Position numbers and translations under genes: made by a program
The notes under the pieces: model-generated
Seen by the model: the letters and a program-made list of their open reading frames with translations, nothing else
What the model was told of the DNA's origin: nothing
Databases searched by the model: none
In this document: positions 35,110 through 45,009 of the stretch, one piece after another
Position numbering within the stretch: the stretch's first letter is position 1
Layout: the number at the start of each line of letters is the position of its first letter
NCBI GenBank assembly: GCA_910584995.1
Contig: CAJUDW010000010.1
Location: forward strand, 28,368-92,367
From: an uncultured Oscillibacter sp.
GTDB taxonomy: Bacteria > Bacillota > Clostridia > Oscillospirales > Oscillospiraceae
DNA length: 64,000 nt
Direction of reading: 5' to 3'

Positions 35110-35790
35110 ATGCGCTACGGCAGCGTGGTCCCGGCCCGGTTTCTCGCCCGGCCCAACCGCTTCATCGCCCTGGTGGATCTGGATGGGCGGCAGGAGGCCG
35201 TCCATGTAAAAAATACCGGGCGGTGCCGGGAACTGCTGGTCCCCGGCGCGCCGGTGTATCTGGAGAAGGGGACGAACCCCGGGCGGAAGACCGCTTACGA
35301 CCTGATCGCCGTCCAAAAGGGGCAGCGGCTTATCAACATGGATGCCCAGGCCCCCAACCGGGTTTTCGCCGAGTGGGCCGCCCAGGGGGGCTTTGCCCCG
35401 GATGCGGCGGATATCCGGGCGGAGTACCGCTACGGCAGTTCCCGGCTGGATTTCTGCCTGGAGACGCCCTGCGGTCCCCACCTGGTGGAGGTGAAGGGCG
35501 TGACCCTTGAGGAGGGCGGTGCGGCCCGCTTTCCTGACGCCCCTACGGAACGGGGGGTGAAGCACATCCGGGAACTCTGCGGGGCGGCGGAGGCCGGCCT
35601 TGACGCCACGCTGTTTTTTGTGGTACAAATGGAGGGGATATGCAGCGTAGCGCCAAACGACGTGACCCACCCCGCCTTCGGCGCGGCCCTGCGGGAAGCT
35701 GCCTGCCGGGGCGTAAACGTTTGCGCAAGAGGCTGCCTGGTGACGCCGGACAGCATTGTCATGGGCGGGCCGATCCCGGTGCTCCTGTGA
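35110..35790 (+). CDS. sfsA: SfsA family DNA-binding / sugar fermentation stimulation protein
   Basis: This 226-residue protein matches SfsA in length and order: an N-terminal OB-like part (ARFLARPNRFIALVDLDG, then HVKNTGRCRELLVPG) and a nuclease-like C-terminal part with the acidic and Lys residues in RLDFCLE and LVEVKGVTLEEG. E. coli SfsA stimulates maltose use and binds DNA; the biochemical role is unsettled. GGGAGGG precedes the ATG. mntP follows after 58 bases on the same strand and may be co-transcribed. Confidence 0.93.
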   Translation: MRYGSVVPARFLARPNRFIALVDLDGRQEAVHVKNTGRCRELLVPGAPVYLEKGTNPGRKTAYDLIAVQKGQRLINMDAQAPNRVFAEWAAQGGFAPDAADIRAEYRYGSSRLDFCLETPCGPHLVEVKGVTLEEGGAARFPDAPTERGVKHIRELCGAAEAGLDATLFFVVQMEGICSVAPNDVTHPAFGAALREAACRGVNVCARGCLVTPDSIVMGGPIPVLL

Positions 35791-35848
35791 AAGGGATCTG
35801 GCAGCTGTAGGGAAGATGTGAAAAATATAGAGGGTAGGAGCTGTTTTT

Positions 35849-36421
35849 GTGGGTTTTTTGGGACTGTTTTTAATCGGCGTGGGCCTCTCCATGGATGCCT
35901 TCGCCGTGGCCATCTGCCAGGGGCTGTCCATGCCCAGGCTGAACTGGAGGCACGGGGCGGTCATCGCCCTGTTTTTCGGCGGCTTTCAGGCGCTGATGCC
36001 CCTTGCGGGCTGGCTGCTGGGATCCCAGTTCGCCGGGTACATACAGAGCGTGGATCACTGGGTGGCCTTCGGGCTGCTGGCCCTTATCGGCGGCAACATG
36101 ATACGGGAGGCCCTGGGGCCGGAAGAGGAGGAGGCCGCCTGCGCCGGAGGGGAGCGGCTGGATCTCAGGCGGCTTTTGCTGATGGCCGTGGCCACCAGCA
36201 TCGACGCCCTGGCGGTTGGCGTGACCTTCGCCTTCCTGAAGGTGGACATCCTGCCCGCCATTTTCATCATTGGCGTTACGACCTTCTGTCTGTCCCTGGC
36301 CGGTGTGGCGGTAGGGAACTTTTTCGGCACCCGGTATAAAAAGCGGGCGGAACTGTCCGGCGGCGTGATTTTGATCCTGCTGGGGGCAAAAATTTTGCTG
36401 GAGCACCTGGGGATCCTGTGA
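35849..36421 (+). CDS. mntP: Manganese efflux pump MntP
   Basis: This 190-residue membrane protein exports Mn2+. It has six hydrophobic helices in two repeats, each with a conserved Asp motif: GLSMDAFAVAICQGL in the first and ATSIDALAVGVTFAF in the second (PF02659). The start is GTG at 35849 with TAGGAG 8 bases upstream. The 58-base gap from sfsA is too short for the yybP-ykoY Mn riboswitch often found upstream of mntP. Confidence 0.94.
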   Translation: MGFLGLFLIGVGLSMDAFAVAICQGLSMPRLNWRHGAVIALFFGGFQALMPLAGWLLGSQFAGYIQSVDHWVAFGLLALIGGNMIREALGPEEEEAACAGGERLDLRRLLLMAVATSIDALAVGVTFAFLKVDILPAIFIIGVTTFCLSLAGVAVGNFFGTRYKKRAELSGGVILILLGAKILLEHLGIL

Positions 36422-36503
36422 GCGTTTGAAGGGATGCGGCAGGGTGCCGGAGGGATACGGATATATTTCCCGGCAAAATTCCCCCAAAACCCGGCAGGTT
36501 TCG

Positions 36504-36531
36504 TTGGCAACCGTTTTTTCACTGCTATACC
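36504..36531 (+). promoter_or_regulatory. Probable promoter of the DUF1508 microprotein gene
   Basis: TTGGCA (36504-36509), 16 bases and TATACC (36526-36531) lie about 50 bases before the start codon. Confidence 0.55.
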
Positions 36532-36579
36532 GACAGCATCGGACCCAAATATTGGATAAGCGGATAAGGAGCGATTGTT

Positions 36580-36756
36580 ATGGGAAAGTTTGCAGTCAAA
36601 ACGGTAAAAAGCGGCATCAAATTCAACCTGAAGGCCGGCAACGGCGAGATCATCGCCGTATCCGAGGGCTACAAGGCCAAGGCCTCCTGCATGAACGGCA
36701 TTGAGAGCGTGCGGAAGAACGCCCCCGAGGCCCCGGTGGTGGAAGAGGAAAGCTGA
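36580..36756 (+). CDS. DUF1508 (YegP-like) microprotein, 58 aa
   Basis: This short gene has AAGGAG 8 bases before its ATG and ends in TGA at 36754. The protein shows the DUF1508 pattern: a start like FAVKTVKSGIKFNLKAGNGE, then an IIAVSEGY turn and a final GIESVRKNAPE. The domain is a small alpha-beta fold, often in tandem in Proteobacteria (YegP); a single copy is present here. Function in the cell is unknown. It is monocistronic, with a promoter upstream and a large hairpin downstream. Confidence 0.88.
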   Translation: MGKFAVKTVKSGIKFNLKAGNGEIIAVSEGYKAKASCMNGIESVRKNAPEAPVVEEES

Positions 36757-36797
36757 CAAAACCTGCCTGGGATACAAATTGGCTCTGAAAACAGATA

Positions 36798-36864
36798 CGC
36801 GCTCCCCCAACAGGGCATGGTGGACAGGCCGCCCTTTGTGGGGGGAGCGCGGTTTGCTGTTTTT
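36798..36864. terminator. Large imperfect hairpin between convergent genes
   Basis: CGCGCTCCCCC with AACAGGGC pairs with GCCCTTTG and GGGGGGAGCGCG around a 14-base loop, and a T-rich run (ending TGTTTTT) follows on the plus strand. It serves the DUF1508 gene and perhaps the opposing aminotransferase gene. Confidence 0.75.
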
Positions 36865-36880
36865 ACGGGCAGGGGCTATG

Positions 36881-38062
36881 TCAATATTCCCGGATCAATT
36901 CCCGGAATACCGGCAGGCTCCGCTGGATCATGCCGTAGGAGACGCAGGTGCTGAGGCGGAAATAGTCCGGGCAGCCGAAGTCGCCGCCGGGGACCACCAG
37001 GAGGTTTTTCTCCTTGGCCCGGTCGGAGAAGGCCTGGGCGTCGCCGCCTGGGGCCTTGACGAACATGTAGAAGGCCCCGTTGGGCTTTACACAGCGGTAG
37101 CCGTAAGAGGTGAGGGCCTCGTAGAGGGCGGTGCGGTTTTTGTCGTAGGCCGCCAGATCCGGCCGGGAGGCGGCGCACAGCCCCACCACCAGCTGCTGGA
37201 GGGAGGGGGCGCAGACGTGGCCCATCACCCGGGCGGCCCCGGCGATGGCGGCGTAAAGCCGCCCGCTGTCCGCCGCCTGATCCGGGACACATACGTAGCC
37301 GATGCGTTCTCCGGGGAGGGACAGGGATTTGGAGTAGGAATAGCAGACCACGGTGTCGGGGTAGAGGTTGGGGATGAAAGGCGGCTCCGCGCCGTCATAG
37401 GCCAGTTCCCGGTAGGGCTCGTCCGCCAGGATGTAGATGGGATGCCCGAACTCCCGCCCCTTCCGGGTGAGGATCTCCGCCAGGCACCCCAGGGTTTCCC
37501 GGGTATAGATGACGCCGGAGGGGTTGTTTGGGGAGTTGACAATCACCCCCTGGGTGCGGGGGGTTAGCAGGGCTTCCAGGGCGTCCAGGCGGATCTGGAA
37601 GGAGTCCGTATCGGGTGGGACGGCGATGAAGGCTGCGCCATTGGCCTCCACAAAGGGCCGGTATTCGGCGAAATATGGCGCGATAGCCAAAATTTCCGCC
37701 TCCGGCACTGCCAGGGCCCGGATGGCGGCAATCAGCGCCGGGGCCGCGCCGCAGGTGAAGAAGAGGTTCTGGGGGCGGATATGGGCATCAAACCGCCGGT
37801 TCAGATCCGCCGCCACGGCGGCCCGGGCCCCGTCGTCCCCTCCGGCAGTGGTGTAGCCGTGGACAGACAGGCTGTCCCGATCCCGGATAACGGACACAAA
37901 GGCCTCGTTTACCTCCGGCGGGGAGGGGATGGAGGGGTTGCCGATGGAGAAGTCAAAGACATTGTCCTTCCCTACCACGGCAGCCTGCCGCAGCCCGTAT
38001 TCGAACAGTTCCCGGATGCAGGAACGCTTGGAGCCGAGGCCGTACATCATTTCGTTGATCAT
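36881..38062 (-). CDS. Pyridoxal-phosphate aminotransferase (class I/II)
   Basis: This 393-residue fold-type I enzyme is of the aspartate-aminotransferase group. Visible are the PLP-phosphate loop region TCGAAPALIAAI near residue 97, NSPNNPSGVIY near 170 with the PLP-contacting Asn, DEPYREL near 212 and the Schiff-base Lys in SYSKSLSLPGERIGYV near 242. The ATG at 38062 has AAGGAAGG upstream. It is monocistronic. The amino acid substrate cannot be told; some close relatives act in aromatic amino acid or methionine metabolism. Confidence 0.9.
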   Translation of the reverse strand: MINEMMYGLGSKRSCIRELFEYGLRQAAVVGKDNVFDFSIGNPSIPSPPEVNEAFVSVIRDRDSLSVHGYTTAGGDDGARAAVAADLNRRFDAHIRPQNLFFTCGAAPALIAAIRALAVPEAEILAIAPYFAEYRPFVEANGAAFIAVPPDTDSFQIRLDALEALLTPRTQGVIVNSPNNPSGVIYTRETLGCLAEILTRKGREFGHPIYILADEPYRELAYDGAEPPFIPNLYPDTVVCYSYSKSLSLPGERIGYVCVPDQAADSGRLYAAIAGAARVMGHVCAPSLQQLVVGLCAASRPDLAAYDKNRTALYEALTSYGYRCVKPNGAFYMFVKAPGGDAQAFSDRAKEKNLLVVPGGDFGCPDYFRLSTCVSYGMIQRSLPVFRELIREY

Positions 38063-38111
38063 GGAAAACCGCCCTTCCTTTCCGGCGTGGAACGCAAAAA
38101 TTATGGAATAC

Positions 38112-38140
38112 AGAGTACCACGGATGGAGGGGACTGTCAA
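38112..38140 (-). promoter_or_regulatory. Promoter of the aminotransferase gene
   Basis: On the minus strand a perfect TTGACA (38140-38135) and TACTCT (38117-38112) are 17 bases apart, 50 bases before the start codon. Confidence 0.7.
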
Positions 38141-38199
38141 ACATTTTCAAAAGGCAGGGGGGACCGCTTTCCCGCGATCCCCCCTGTATCTCATGGCCT

Positions 38200-38427
38200 T
38201 TAGGCTGCGTGAGGCGCCCGGCCGGTATCCTCCTCGCCGGAGGAGCGGAACAGCATGGTGACGCACCAAAGTCCCGCCAGTCCCACCAGCGCGTAGATGA
38301 CCCGTGACAAAACGGCCATCTGGCCGCCGCAGAGGAACGCCACCGTATCAAAGCCGAAAAGGCCGATGCCGCCCCAGTTCAGCGCGCCGATAATGGCCAA
38401 AGCCAGCGCGATTTTATCAATAATCAT
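38200..38427 (-). CDS. DUF378 family small membrane protein
   Basis: This 75-residue protein has two hydrophobic helices and the DUF378 signature, with IIGALNWGGIGLFGFD after the first helix and a VLSRVIYALVGLAGL second helix. YuzA of Bacillus is a relative of unknown function. The ATG at 38427 has GGAGG upstream. It ends in a charged tail (SSGEEDTGRAPHAA). Confidence 0.92.
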   Translation of the reverse strand: MIIDKIALALAIIGALNWGGIGLFGFDTVAFLCGGQMAVLSRVIYALVGLAGLWCVTMLFRSSGEEDTGRAPHAA

Positions 38428-38546
38428 GGGTTTACCTCCATTCATGCGGGGACTGCCCATAGCTTATCCCGTTTCCGGCGGATTATGCGGCGGATTTTTT
38501 CCGGAAAAGCGGCGGGCCCGCTCTTTTCCCGGCGGCCCTTTCTTAG

Positions 38547-38575
38547 TTGAAAGTTGAATTTTTTTATGCTATGAT
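38547..38575 (+). promoter_or_regulatory. Promoter of thrH
   Basis: TTGAAA (38547-38552), 17 bases and TATGAT (38570-38575) precede the thrH start by 85 bases, in a locally AT-rich patch. Confidence 0.7.
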
Positions 38576-38659
38576 AACAACACGGCGGGCCGCCTCCCGG
38601 CGGAGCCCGCGCCGAACGTTGAAAACAGCCGCGCCAAAGGTGCGGGACAGGGGGATACT

Positions 38660-39259
38660 ATGAATATCGTATGCTTAGACATGGAGGGCGTCCTGGTGCC
38701 CGAGATCTGGATCGCCTTCTCCGAGGCCACCGGGATTCCGGAACTGCGGCGGACCACCCGGGACGAGCCGGATTACGACAAGCTGATGGCCTACCGCCTG
38801 GGGATTCTGAAGGAACACGGCCTAGGGCTGAAGGAGATTCAGGAGACCATTGCCAAAATCGATCCCATGCCCGGCGCGAGGGAATTTTTGGACGAACTGC
38901 GATCCCTCACCCAGGTACTGATTCTCAGCGACACCTTCGAGCAGTTCGCAAAGCCCCTGATGGAAAAGCTGGGCTGGCCTACCATTTTCTGCAACACCCT
39001 GGAGGTTGGCCCCGGCGGCGGGATCACCGGCTACCGGATGCGCTGCGAGAAGTCCAAGCTGACGACCGTCAGGGCCCTCCAGTCCATCGGCTTCGAGACC
39101 ATCGCCAGCGGTGACAGCTTTAATGACCTTGCCATGATCCAGGCCAGCAAGGCCGGCTTCCTCTTCAGGAGCACGGAGCAAATCAAGGCGGATCACCCGG
39201 AACTGCCGGCCTATGAGGAGTTCGGCGACCTGCTGGACGCCATTAAGGCCGTGCTGTAA
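38660..39259 (+). CDS. thrH: ThrH-type phosphoserine phosphatase / homoserine phosphotransferase
   Basis: This 199-residue HAD-family enzyme can dephosphorylate phosphoserine and in ThrH also transfer the phosphate to homoserine. The nucleophile motif is LDMEGVLVPE, where ThrH proteins have DxEG in place of the usual DxDGT. Motif II Ser/Thr is in ILSDTFEQF near residue 90 and motif III Asp is in ASGDSFNDLAM near 150. It would close serine synthesis where classical SerB is absent. The next gene, DUF1015, lies 85 bases downstream on the same strand. Confidence 0.93.
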   Translation: MNIVCLDMEGVLVPEIWIAFSEATGIPELRRTTRDEPDYDKLMAYRLGILKEHGLGLKEIQETIAKIDPMPGAREFLDELRSLTQVLILSDTFEQFAKPLMEKLGWPTIFCNTLEVGPGGGITGYRMRCEKSKLTTVRALQSIGFETIASGDSFNDLAMIQASKAGFLFRSTEQIKADHPELPAYEEFGDLLDAIKAVL

Positions 39260-39344
39260 GCGCGCAGGGCCAGCAGCGGCCCGAAGGCCGCCTTTGCGGG
39301 GCTTGCGGAACAAACAAAATTTGCGTTCAGGAAGGGAGTCGCCC

Positions 39345-40628
39345 ATGAAGGAAAAATTTCAGCATTTAGGCTTTTATCCCGCCGATATCCTGCTGCCTAG
39401 GCAGGGGACGGACATGGCCCGCTGGGCCGTGGTGGCCTGCGACCAGTTCACTTCCCAGCCGGAGTACTGGCAGGCGGTGGAGGAGACCGTGGGGGACGCC
39501 CCCTCCACCCTCCGCCTGATCCTGCCGGAGGCACGGCTGAACGACCCGGATGTGGAGAACCATATCCGGGACGTCAACAACGCCATGACCAGGTATTTGG
39601 AGGCGGAACTTTTTGAGACCCTGCCCCAGTCCCTGATTTACGTGGAGCGGGCCCAGTCCGACGGTAGGATCCGCCGTGGCCTTATCGGCATGGTGGATTT
39701 GGAGCAGTACGATTTCACCCCCGGCTCCGGCGCCCTGATCCGGGCCACGGAGGGCACCGTCCTCTCCCGCATCCCGCCCCGGGTCCGGGTCCGGCAGGAC
39801 GCCCCGGTGGAACTGCCCCATGTGATGCTGCTGATTGACGATCCGGACCGGACAGTCATCGAGCCCCTGGCCACGGCCTCCGGCGGGATGGAAAAGCTTT
39901 ACGATTTTGACCTCCAGCAGGGGGGCGGGCATCTTGCCGCTTGGCGGCTGACGGAAGCGCAGATGCTGGCGGCGGCAGAGGCCCTGGGAAAGCTGGCCTC
40001 CCCGGAGGAGCAGGAGAGGAAATACGGCCTGAAGGACGCCGCGCCCCTGCTCTTTGCCGTGGGGGACGGCAACCACTCCCTGGCCACAGCCAAGCAGTGC
40101 TATGAAAACCTGAAGCGGGTGACGCCCCGGGAGCGCTGGGCGGGCCTTCCGGCCCGGTACGCCTTGGTAGAGGTGGTGAACAACCACGACGATGCCCTGC
40201 AGTTTGAACCTATCCACCGCTGCCTCTTCGGCGTGGAGCCGGAGAAGGTACTGGAGGCTTTCAAGGCCTTCTACCCCGGTGCTTACGAGGGGGAGGGCGC
40301 CGGCCATACCATTGCTTACACCCACGGGGGAGGCACAGGCCATATCACCGTGCCGGAGCCGAAGATGCAGCTGGCGGTGGGCACCCTCCAGGCCTTTTTG
40401 GACGAATATGTGAAGACTACCGGCGGCGAGGTGGATTATATCCACGGCGGCGAGGTGACGGACCGGCTGGGAAGCCGTCCAGGGAACATCGGCTTCAAGC
40501 TGCCCGCCATGGGGAAGGAGCAGCTGTTCAAGACCGTTATGGCTGACGGCGTGCTGCCCCGTAAGACCTTCTCCATGGGCCACGCCCAGGACAAGCGTTA
40601 TTATGTGGAGGCCCGGCGGATTAAATAA
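39345..40628 (+). CDS. DUF1015 family protein
   Basis: This 427-residue cytoplasmic protein matches the DUF1015 family (PF06245) in length and motifs: ARWAVVACDQFTSQPEYW near the N terminus and FAVGDGNHSLATAK near residue 240, whose GDGNHS is the most conserved block. The biochemical function is not established to my knowledge. In clostridia these genes often neighbour serine biosynthesis genes, and here thrH directly precedes it, which fits. GGGAG precedes the ATG at 39345; the frame to 39213 overlaps thrH without a ribosome site. Confidence 0.9.
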   Translation: MKEKFQHLGFYPADILLPRQGTDMARWAVVACDQFTSQPEYWQAVEETVGDAPSTLRLILPEARLNDPDVENHIRDVNNAMTRYLEAELFETLPQSLIYVERAQSDGRIRRGLIGMVDLEQYDFTPGSGALIRATEGTVLSRIPPRVRVRQDAPVELPHVMLLIDDPDRTVIEPLATASGGMEKLYDFDLQQGGGHLAAWRLTEAQMLAAAEALGKLASPEEQERKYGLKDAAPLLFAVGDGNHSLATAKQCYENLKRVTPRERWAGLPARYALVEVVNNHDDALQFEPIHRCLFGVEPEKVLEAFKAFYPGAYEGEGAGHTIAYTHGGGTGHITVPEPKMQLAVGTLQAFLDEYVKTTGGEVDYIHGGEVTDRLGSRPGNIGFKLPAMGKEQLFKTVMADGVLPRKTFSMGHAQDKRYYVEARRIK

Positions 40629-40663
40629 CCGGGAAATACGGGCTTTCGTGTTTTTTAAAAATC

Positions 40664-40690
40664 GGGGCCGCCCTTTTTGGGGCGGCCCTT
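40664..40690 (+). terminator. Terminator of the thrH-DUF1015 unit
   Basis: GGGCCGCC and GGCGGCCC form a stem around a T-rich loop, about 35 bases after the DUF1015 stop. A TTTTTT run lies just before it. Confidence 0.7.
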
Positions 40691-40704
40691 CCCCTGTACA
40701 GGGA

Positions 40705-40740
40705 AGCGGCCCTGCCGGCGTACACGCCGGCAGGGCCGCT
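40705..40740 (-). terminator. Near-perfect 17-bp hairpin, terminator of the small membrane gene
   Basis: AGCGGCCCTGCCGGCGT pairs fully with its complement with only two bases between the arms. It lies 45 bases beyond the stop of the opposing minus-strand gene. The U-tract is weak (TTCCC). Confidence 0.65.
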
Positions 40741-40785
40741 GGATGCTTCTGGGCAGCCCCCGGGCTGCCTGGGGGCGCAGGGGGA

Positions 40786-41016
40786 TCATTCCTCAGGTTC
40801 TTTCCCGGCCTCCAGGGCGCGGACCCTCTCCTCCAGCGCTTCTATCTTTTCCGTAAGGGACAGGAAAGCGGAGAAGACCAGGGCGGCGATAAAGGCGCAG
40901 GCTGCCCCGGCCGCAAAGAAATGCCGCTGGAAATCAAAAAGCGCAGAGCCGCCGAAAAACAAAAAGACAAAGGAGAAGATCAGTACGACCGCGTAGATCT
41001 GCAGGAACCGTTTCAT
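40786..41016 (-). CDS. Small membrane protein with C-terminal coiled coil (76 aa)
   Basis: It begins MKRFLQIYAVVLIFSFVFLF and has two hydrophobic helices (about residues 5-23 and 32-52), then a charged heptad segment LTEKIEALEERVRALEAG. GGGAGGG lies upstream of the ATG. I recognise no named family. It is alone on the minus strand, between terminators. Confidence 0.75.
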   Translation of the reverse strand: MKRFLQIYAVVLIFSFVFLFFGGSALFDFQRHFFAAGAACAFIAALVFSAFLSLTEKIEALEERVRALEAGKEPEE

Positions 41017-41264
41017 TCAGATGCCCTCCCGGTATATGACGGCGCGTCCGCGCCGCCGGATAGAGCCAGTATACCACGCCCCTGGGAGGTGGGCAAGCAT
41101 TTTCCTGCCAGGAACCCCTGGAAGCGCCGCTTTGTATCCGGGGTCTCCGGTACGGGCGGCGTATTCCCAGGAATATGCCGCCCGTGCCGGACGCCAGATC
41201 CGGCCCCTCCCATAGGCCCGGGCCGCCGTCTCTGAAAAAACCGCCGCCTGACGAAAAATTTTAG

Positions 41265-41293
41265 TTGATCATTCCGGCAGAATATAGTACAAT
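41265..41293 (+). promoter_or_regulatory. Promoter of SRP RNA and dnaX
   Basis: TTGATC (41265-41270), 17 bases and TACAAT (41288-41293) place the transcript start near 41300, at the 5' end of the SRP RNA helix. The preceding 250 bases (41017-41264) hold no gene. Confidence 0.75.
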
Positions 41294-41299
41294 AGGCCC

Positions 41300-41450
41300 C
41301 ACAGTCCTCCGCATACAGCTGCGGAGCCGGTCTCGCGCAATGGGAGCCCGCGAATCATGTCAGGCGGGGAACCGAGCAGCATTAAGCGGGATGCCCCATG
41401 TGCCGCGAGGGCGCCGGTTCCGTGGCTGTATACGGAGGGCTGATCCTGTT
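41300..41450 (+). ncRNA. ffs: Signal recognition particle RNA (4.5S-like, no Alu domain)
   Basis: The apical SRP motif is clear: TGTCAGG at 41358, CGG, the GGAA tetraloop at 41367-41370, then CCGAGCAGCA and TTAAG. These are the conserved Ffh-binding loops (GUCAGG opposite AGCAGC) of bacterial SRP RNA. The long helix is confirmed by CAGTCCTCCG (41302) pairing with CGGAGGGCTG (ends 41442), and by CATACAGC with GCTGTATA further in. The helix closes near both ends of the RNA, leaving no room for an Alu domain, so this is the short form. Position directly upstream of dnaX is the classical Firmicutes location. Ends are approximate; TTTGCTTTT at 41449 may end transcripts. Confidence 0.9.
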
Positions 41451-41470
41451 TGCTTTTGGGAGGCGCCGCC

Positions 41471-43234
<1,764 letters not shown>

Positions 43235-43252
43235 AAAAGGAGACAGAGGATT

Positions 43253-43621
43253 ATGGGATACAGCGCACGCCGCGGATTTTCCAGCGGCAGTATGAAGCCC
43301 ACCGGCGCGCAGCGCCAGGCGGAGGTCCAGCAGAAGATTGCCCAGATGCAGGAGGCCATGGCCGCCGCCCAGGAGGCGGTGGAGGCCAAGGTGTTTACCG
43401 CCAGCGCCGGCGGCGGCGCGGTGGAGGCCAAGGTCACCGGCAAAAAAGAGGTGCAGTCCATCGCCATCAAGCCGGAGGCGGTGGATCCGGAGGATGTGGA
43501 GATGCTCCAGGATCTGGTGGTCTCCGCCGTCAACGAGGCGCTGCGCCAGGCGGACGAGGCCATGGAGCAGAGCATGGGCGGCGTCACCGGCGGGCTGGAC
43601 CTGGGAGGCCTCGGCCTTTGA
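43253..43621 (+). CDS. YbaB/EbfC family nucleoid-associated protein
   Basis: This 122-residue protein has the YbaB pattern: a helical start with AEVQQKIAQMQEAMAAAQ, then a central beta sheet with KVFTASAGGGAVEAKVTGKK, and a final helix. Such proteins bind DNA as dimers. It starts at an ATG with AAAAGGAG upstream and sits 18 bases after dnaX, the usual dnaX-ybaB pair; recR, often third, is not here. A Gly-rich tail ends the protein. Confidence 0.95.
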   Translation: MGYSARRGFSSGSMKPTGAQRQAEVQQKIAQMQEAMAAAQEAVEAKVFTASAGGGAVEAKVTGKKEVQSIAIKPEAVDPEDVEMLQDLVVSAVNEALRQADEAMEQSMGGVTGGLDLGGLGL

Positions 43622-43633
43622 TTGAAAAGAACT

Positions 43634-43663
43634 GGGGCCGGGTTTTCCCGGCTCCGGTTTTTT
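43634..43663 (+). terminator. Terminator of the dnaX-ybaB operon
   Basis: GGGGCCGGG and CCCGGCTCC pair around TTTT and are followed by GGTTTTTTC. Confidence 0.9.
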
Positions 43664-43710
43664 CAAAACCCTGCTCTATATCGTCAATATTGCAGACAGG
43701 AGGAACAGTT

Positions 43711-44880
43711 ATGAAGCCTTTGTCCCGGCGTACCGCCGGCTTTACCGATTCCGTCATCCGCCGGATGACCCGCATCTCCAACCAATACGGGGCGGTGAAC
43801 CTCTCTCAGGGGTTCCCGGATTTCGATCCGCCCCAGGCCATCCTGGATCGCCTGGCGGAGGTGTCCCGGGAGGATTTCCACCAGTATTCCATTACCTGGG
43901 GGGCCCAGAACCTGCGGGAGGCCTTGGCGGAGAAGCAGGGCCGCTTTATGGGCCGGCCCATCGATCCCAACCTGGAGGTGGTGGTGACCTGCGGCAGCAC
44001 AGAGGCCATGATGGCCGCCATGATGACAGCGGTGGATCCGGGGGACAAGGTGATTGTCTTCTCCCCCTTCTACGAGAACTACGGGGCGGACACCATCCTC
44101 TCCGGCGCGGAGCCTGTCTACGTGCCCCTGGCGCCGCCGGACTTCCACTTTGACCCGGAGGTTCTGGAGGATGCCTTCCGCCAGGGGGCCAAGGCGCTGA
44201 TCCTCTGCAACCCCTCCAACCCATGCGGGCGGGTGTTCACCCGGGAGGAACTTTTGTGCATCGCGTCCCTGGCGGAAAAGTATGACGCCTATGTCATCAC
44301 GGACGAGGTTTACGAGCATATTGTCTACGCCCCTCATGCCCACACGTATTTCGCCGCGCTGCCGGGGATGTGGGAGCGGACCATCTCCTGCTCCTCCCTC
44401 TCCAAGACCTACTCCATTACCGGCTGGCGCCTGGGGTACACGATTGCCCCGCCGGAGGTGACAGAACGGATCAAGAAGGTGCACGATTTCCTGACGGTAG
44501 GCGCGGCCGCGCCCCTCCAGGAGGCGGTTGTGCCCGCCCTGCGGTTCGGCCCGGGCTATTACCGGGATCTGCTGGAGAAGTACACCCGCAAGCGGGGGCT
44601 GTTTTTAAAGGGCCTGGACGATCTGGGCATCGTACACACGGAGCCGGAGGGGGCGTATTATGTCCTGCTGGACATTTCGGAGTTCGGCTTTGACGACGAC
44701 CTGGAGTTCTGCGAGGTATTGGCCCGGGACGTGGGCGTCGGGGCGGTGCCGGGTTCCAGCTTCTTCCGGGAGCCGGTGCGGCACCTGATCCGGCTCCACT
44801 TCGCCAAGCGGGACGAGACCTTGTGCGGTGCACTGAACCGGCTGGAGGACATGCGGAAGAAGATTCCCGCCAGGCGGTGA
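43711..44880 (+). CDS. Pyridoxal-phosphate aminotransferase (class I/II)
   Basis: This 389-residue fold-type I aminotransferase starts MKPLSRRTAGFTDSVIRRM, a start typical of the PatA/aspartate-aminotransferase-like group. Motifs are VNLSQGFPDFDPP near residue 30, TCGSTEAMMAAM near 95, NPSNPCGRVF near 170, DEVYEHI near 200 and the PLP Lys in SSLSKTYSITGWRLGY near 230. AGGAGG lies 7 bases before the ATG at 43711. It is monocistronic. Substrate could be aspartate, methionine or aromatic amino acids. Confidence 0.92.
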   Translation: MKPLSRRTAGFTDSVIRRMTRISNQYGAVNLSQGFPDFDPPQAILDRLAEVSREDFHQYSITWGAQNLREALAEKQGRFMGRPIDPNLEVVVTCGSTEAMMAAMMTAVDPGDKVIVFSPFYENYGADTILSGAEPVYVPLAPPDFHFDPEVLEDAFRQGAKALILCNPSNPCGRVFTREELLCIASLAEKYDAYVITDEVYEHIVYAPHAHTYFAALPGMWERTISCSSLSKTYSITGWRLGYTIAPPEVTERIKKVHDFLTVGAAAPLQEAVVPALRFGPGYYRDLLEKYTRKRGLFLKGLDDLGIVHTEPEGAYYVLLDISEFGFDDDLEFCEVLARDVGVGAVPGSSFFREPVRHLIRLHFAKRDETLCGALNRLEDMRKKIPARR

Positions 44881-44898
44881 GAAAATTCTCCCGGCGCC

Positions 44899-44927
44899 TT
44901 GCAAAGGGGCGGGCGGTGTGGTATGCT
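44899..44927 (+). promoter_or_regulatory. Promoter of the BspA-like surface protein gene
   Basis: TTGCAA (44899-44904), 17 bases and TATGCT (44922-44927) precede the GTG start by 82 bases. Confidence 0.7.
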
Positions 44928-45009
44928 GTACCATATATGGAAGCAGGGGAGGCAGACCTCCCCAAGGCCTGCTTTGCGGGCGCGGAGACACATACAGGAG
45001 GCGGAGATC

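Noticed and set aside
35791..35848. Manganese (yybP-ykoY) riboswitch before mntP
   Set aside because: Only 58 bases separate sfsA and mntP, too short for the aptamer, and its conserved loops are absent.
34633..35964. 443-codon frame extending the OadG-like gene
   Set aside because: It runs across the promoter and antisense to sfsA and mntP; the true start at 34896 has its own ribosome site and membrane helix.
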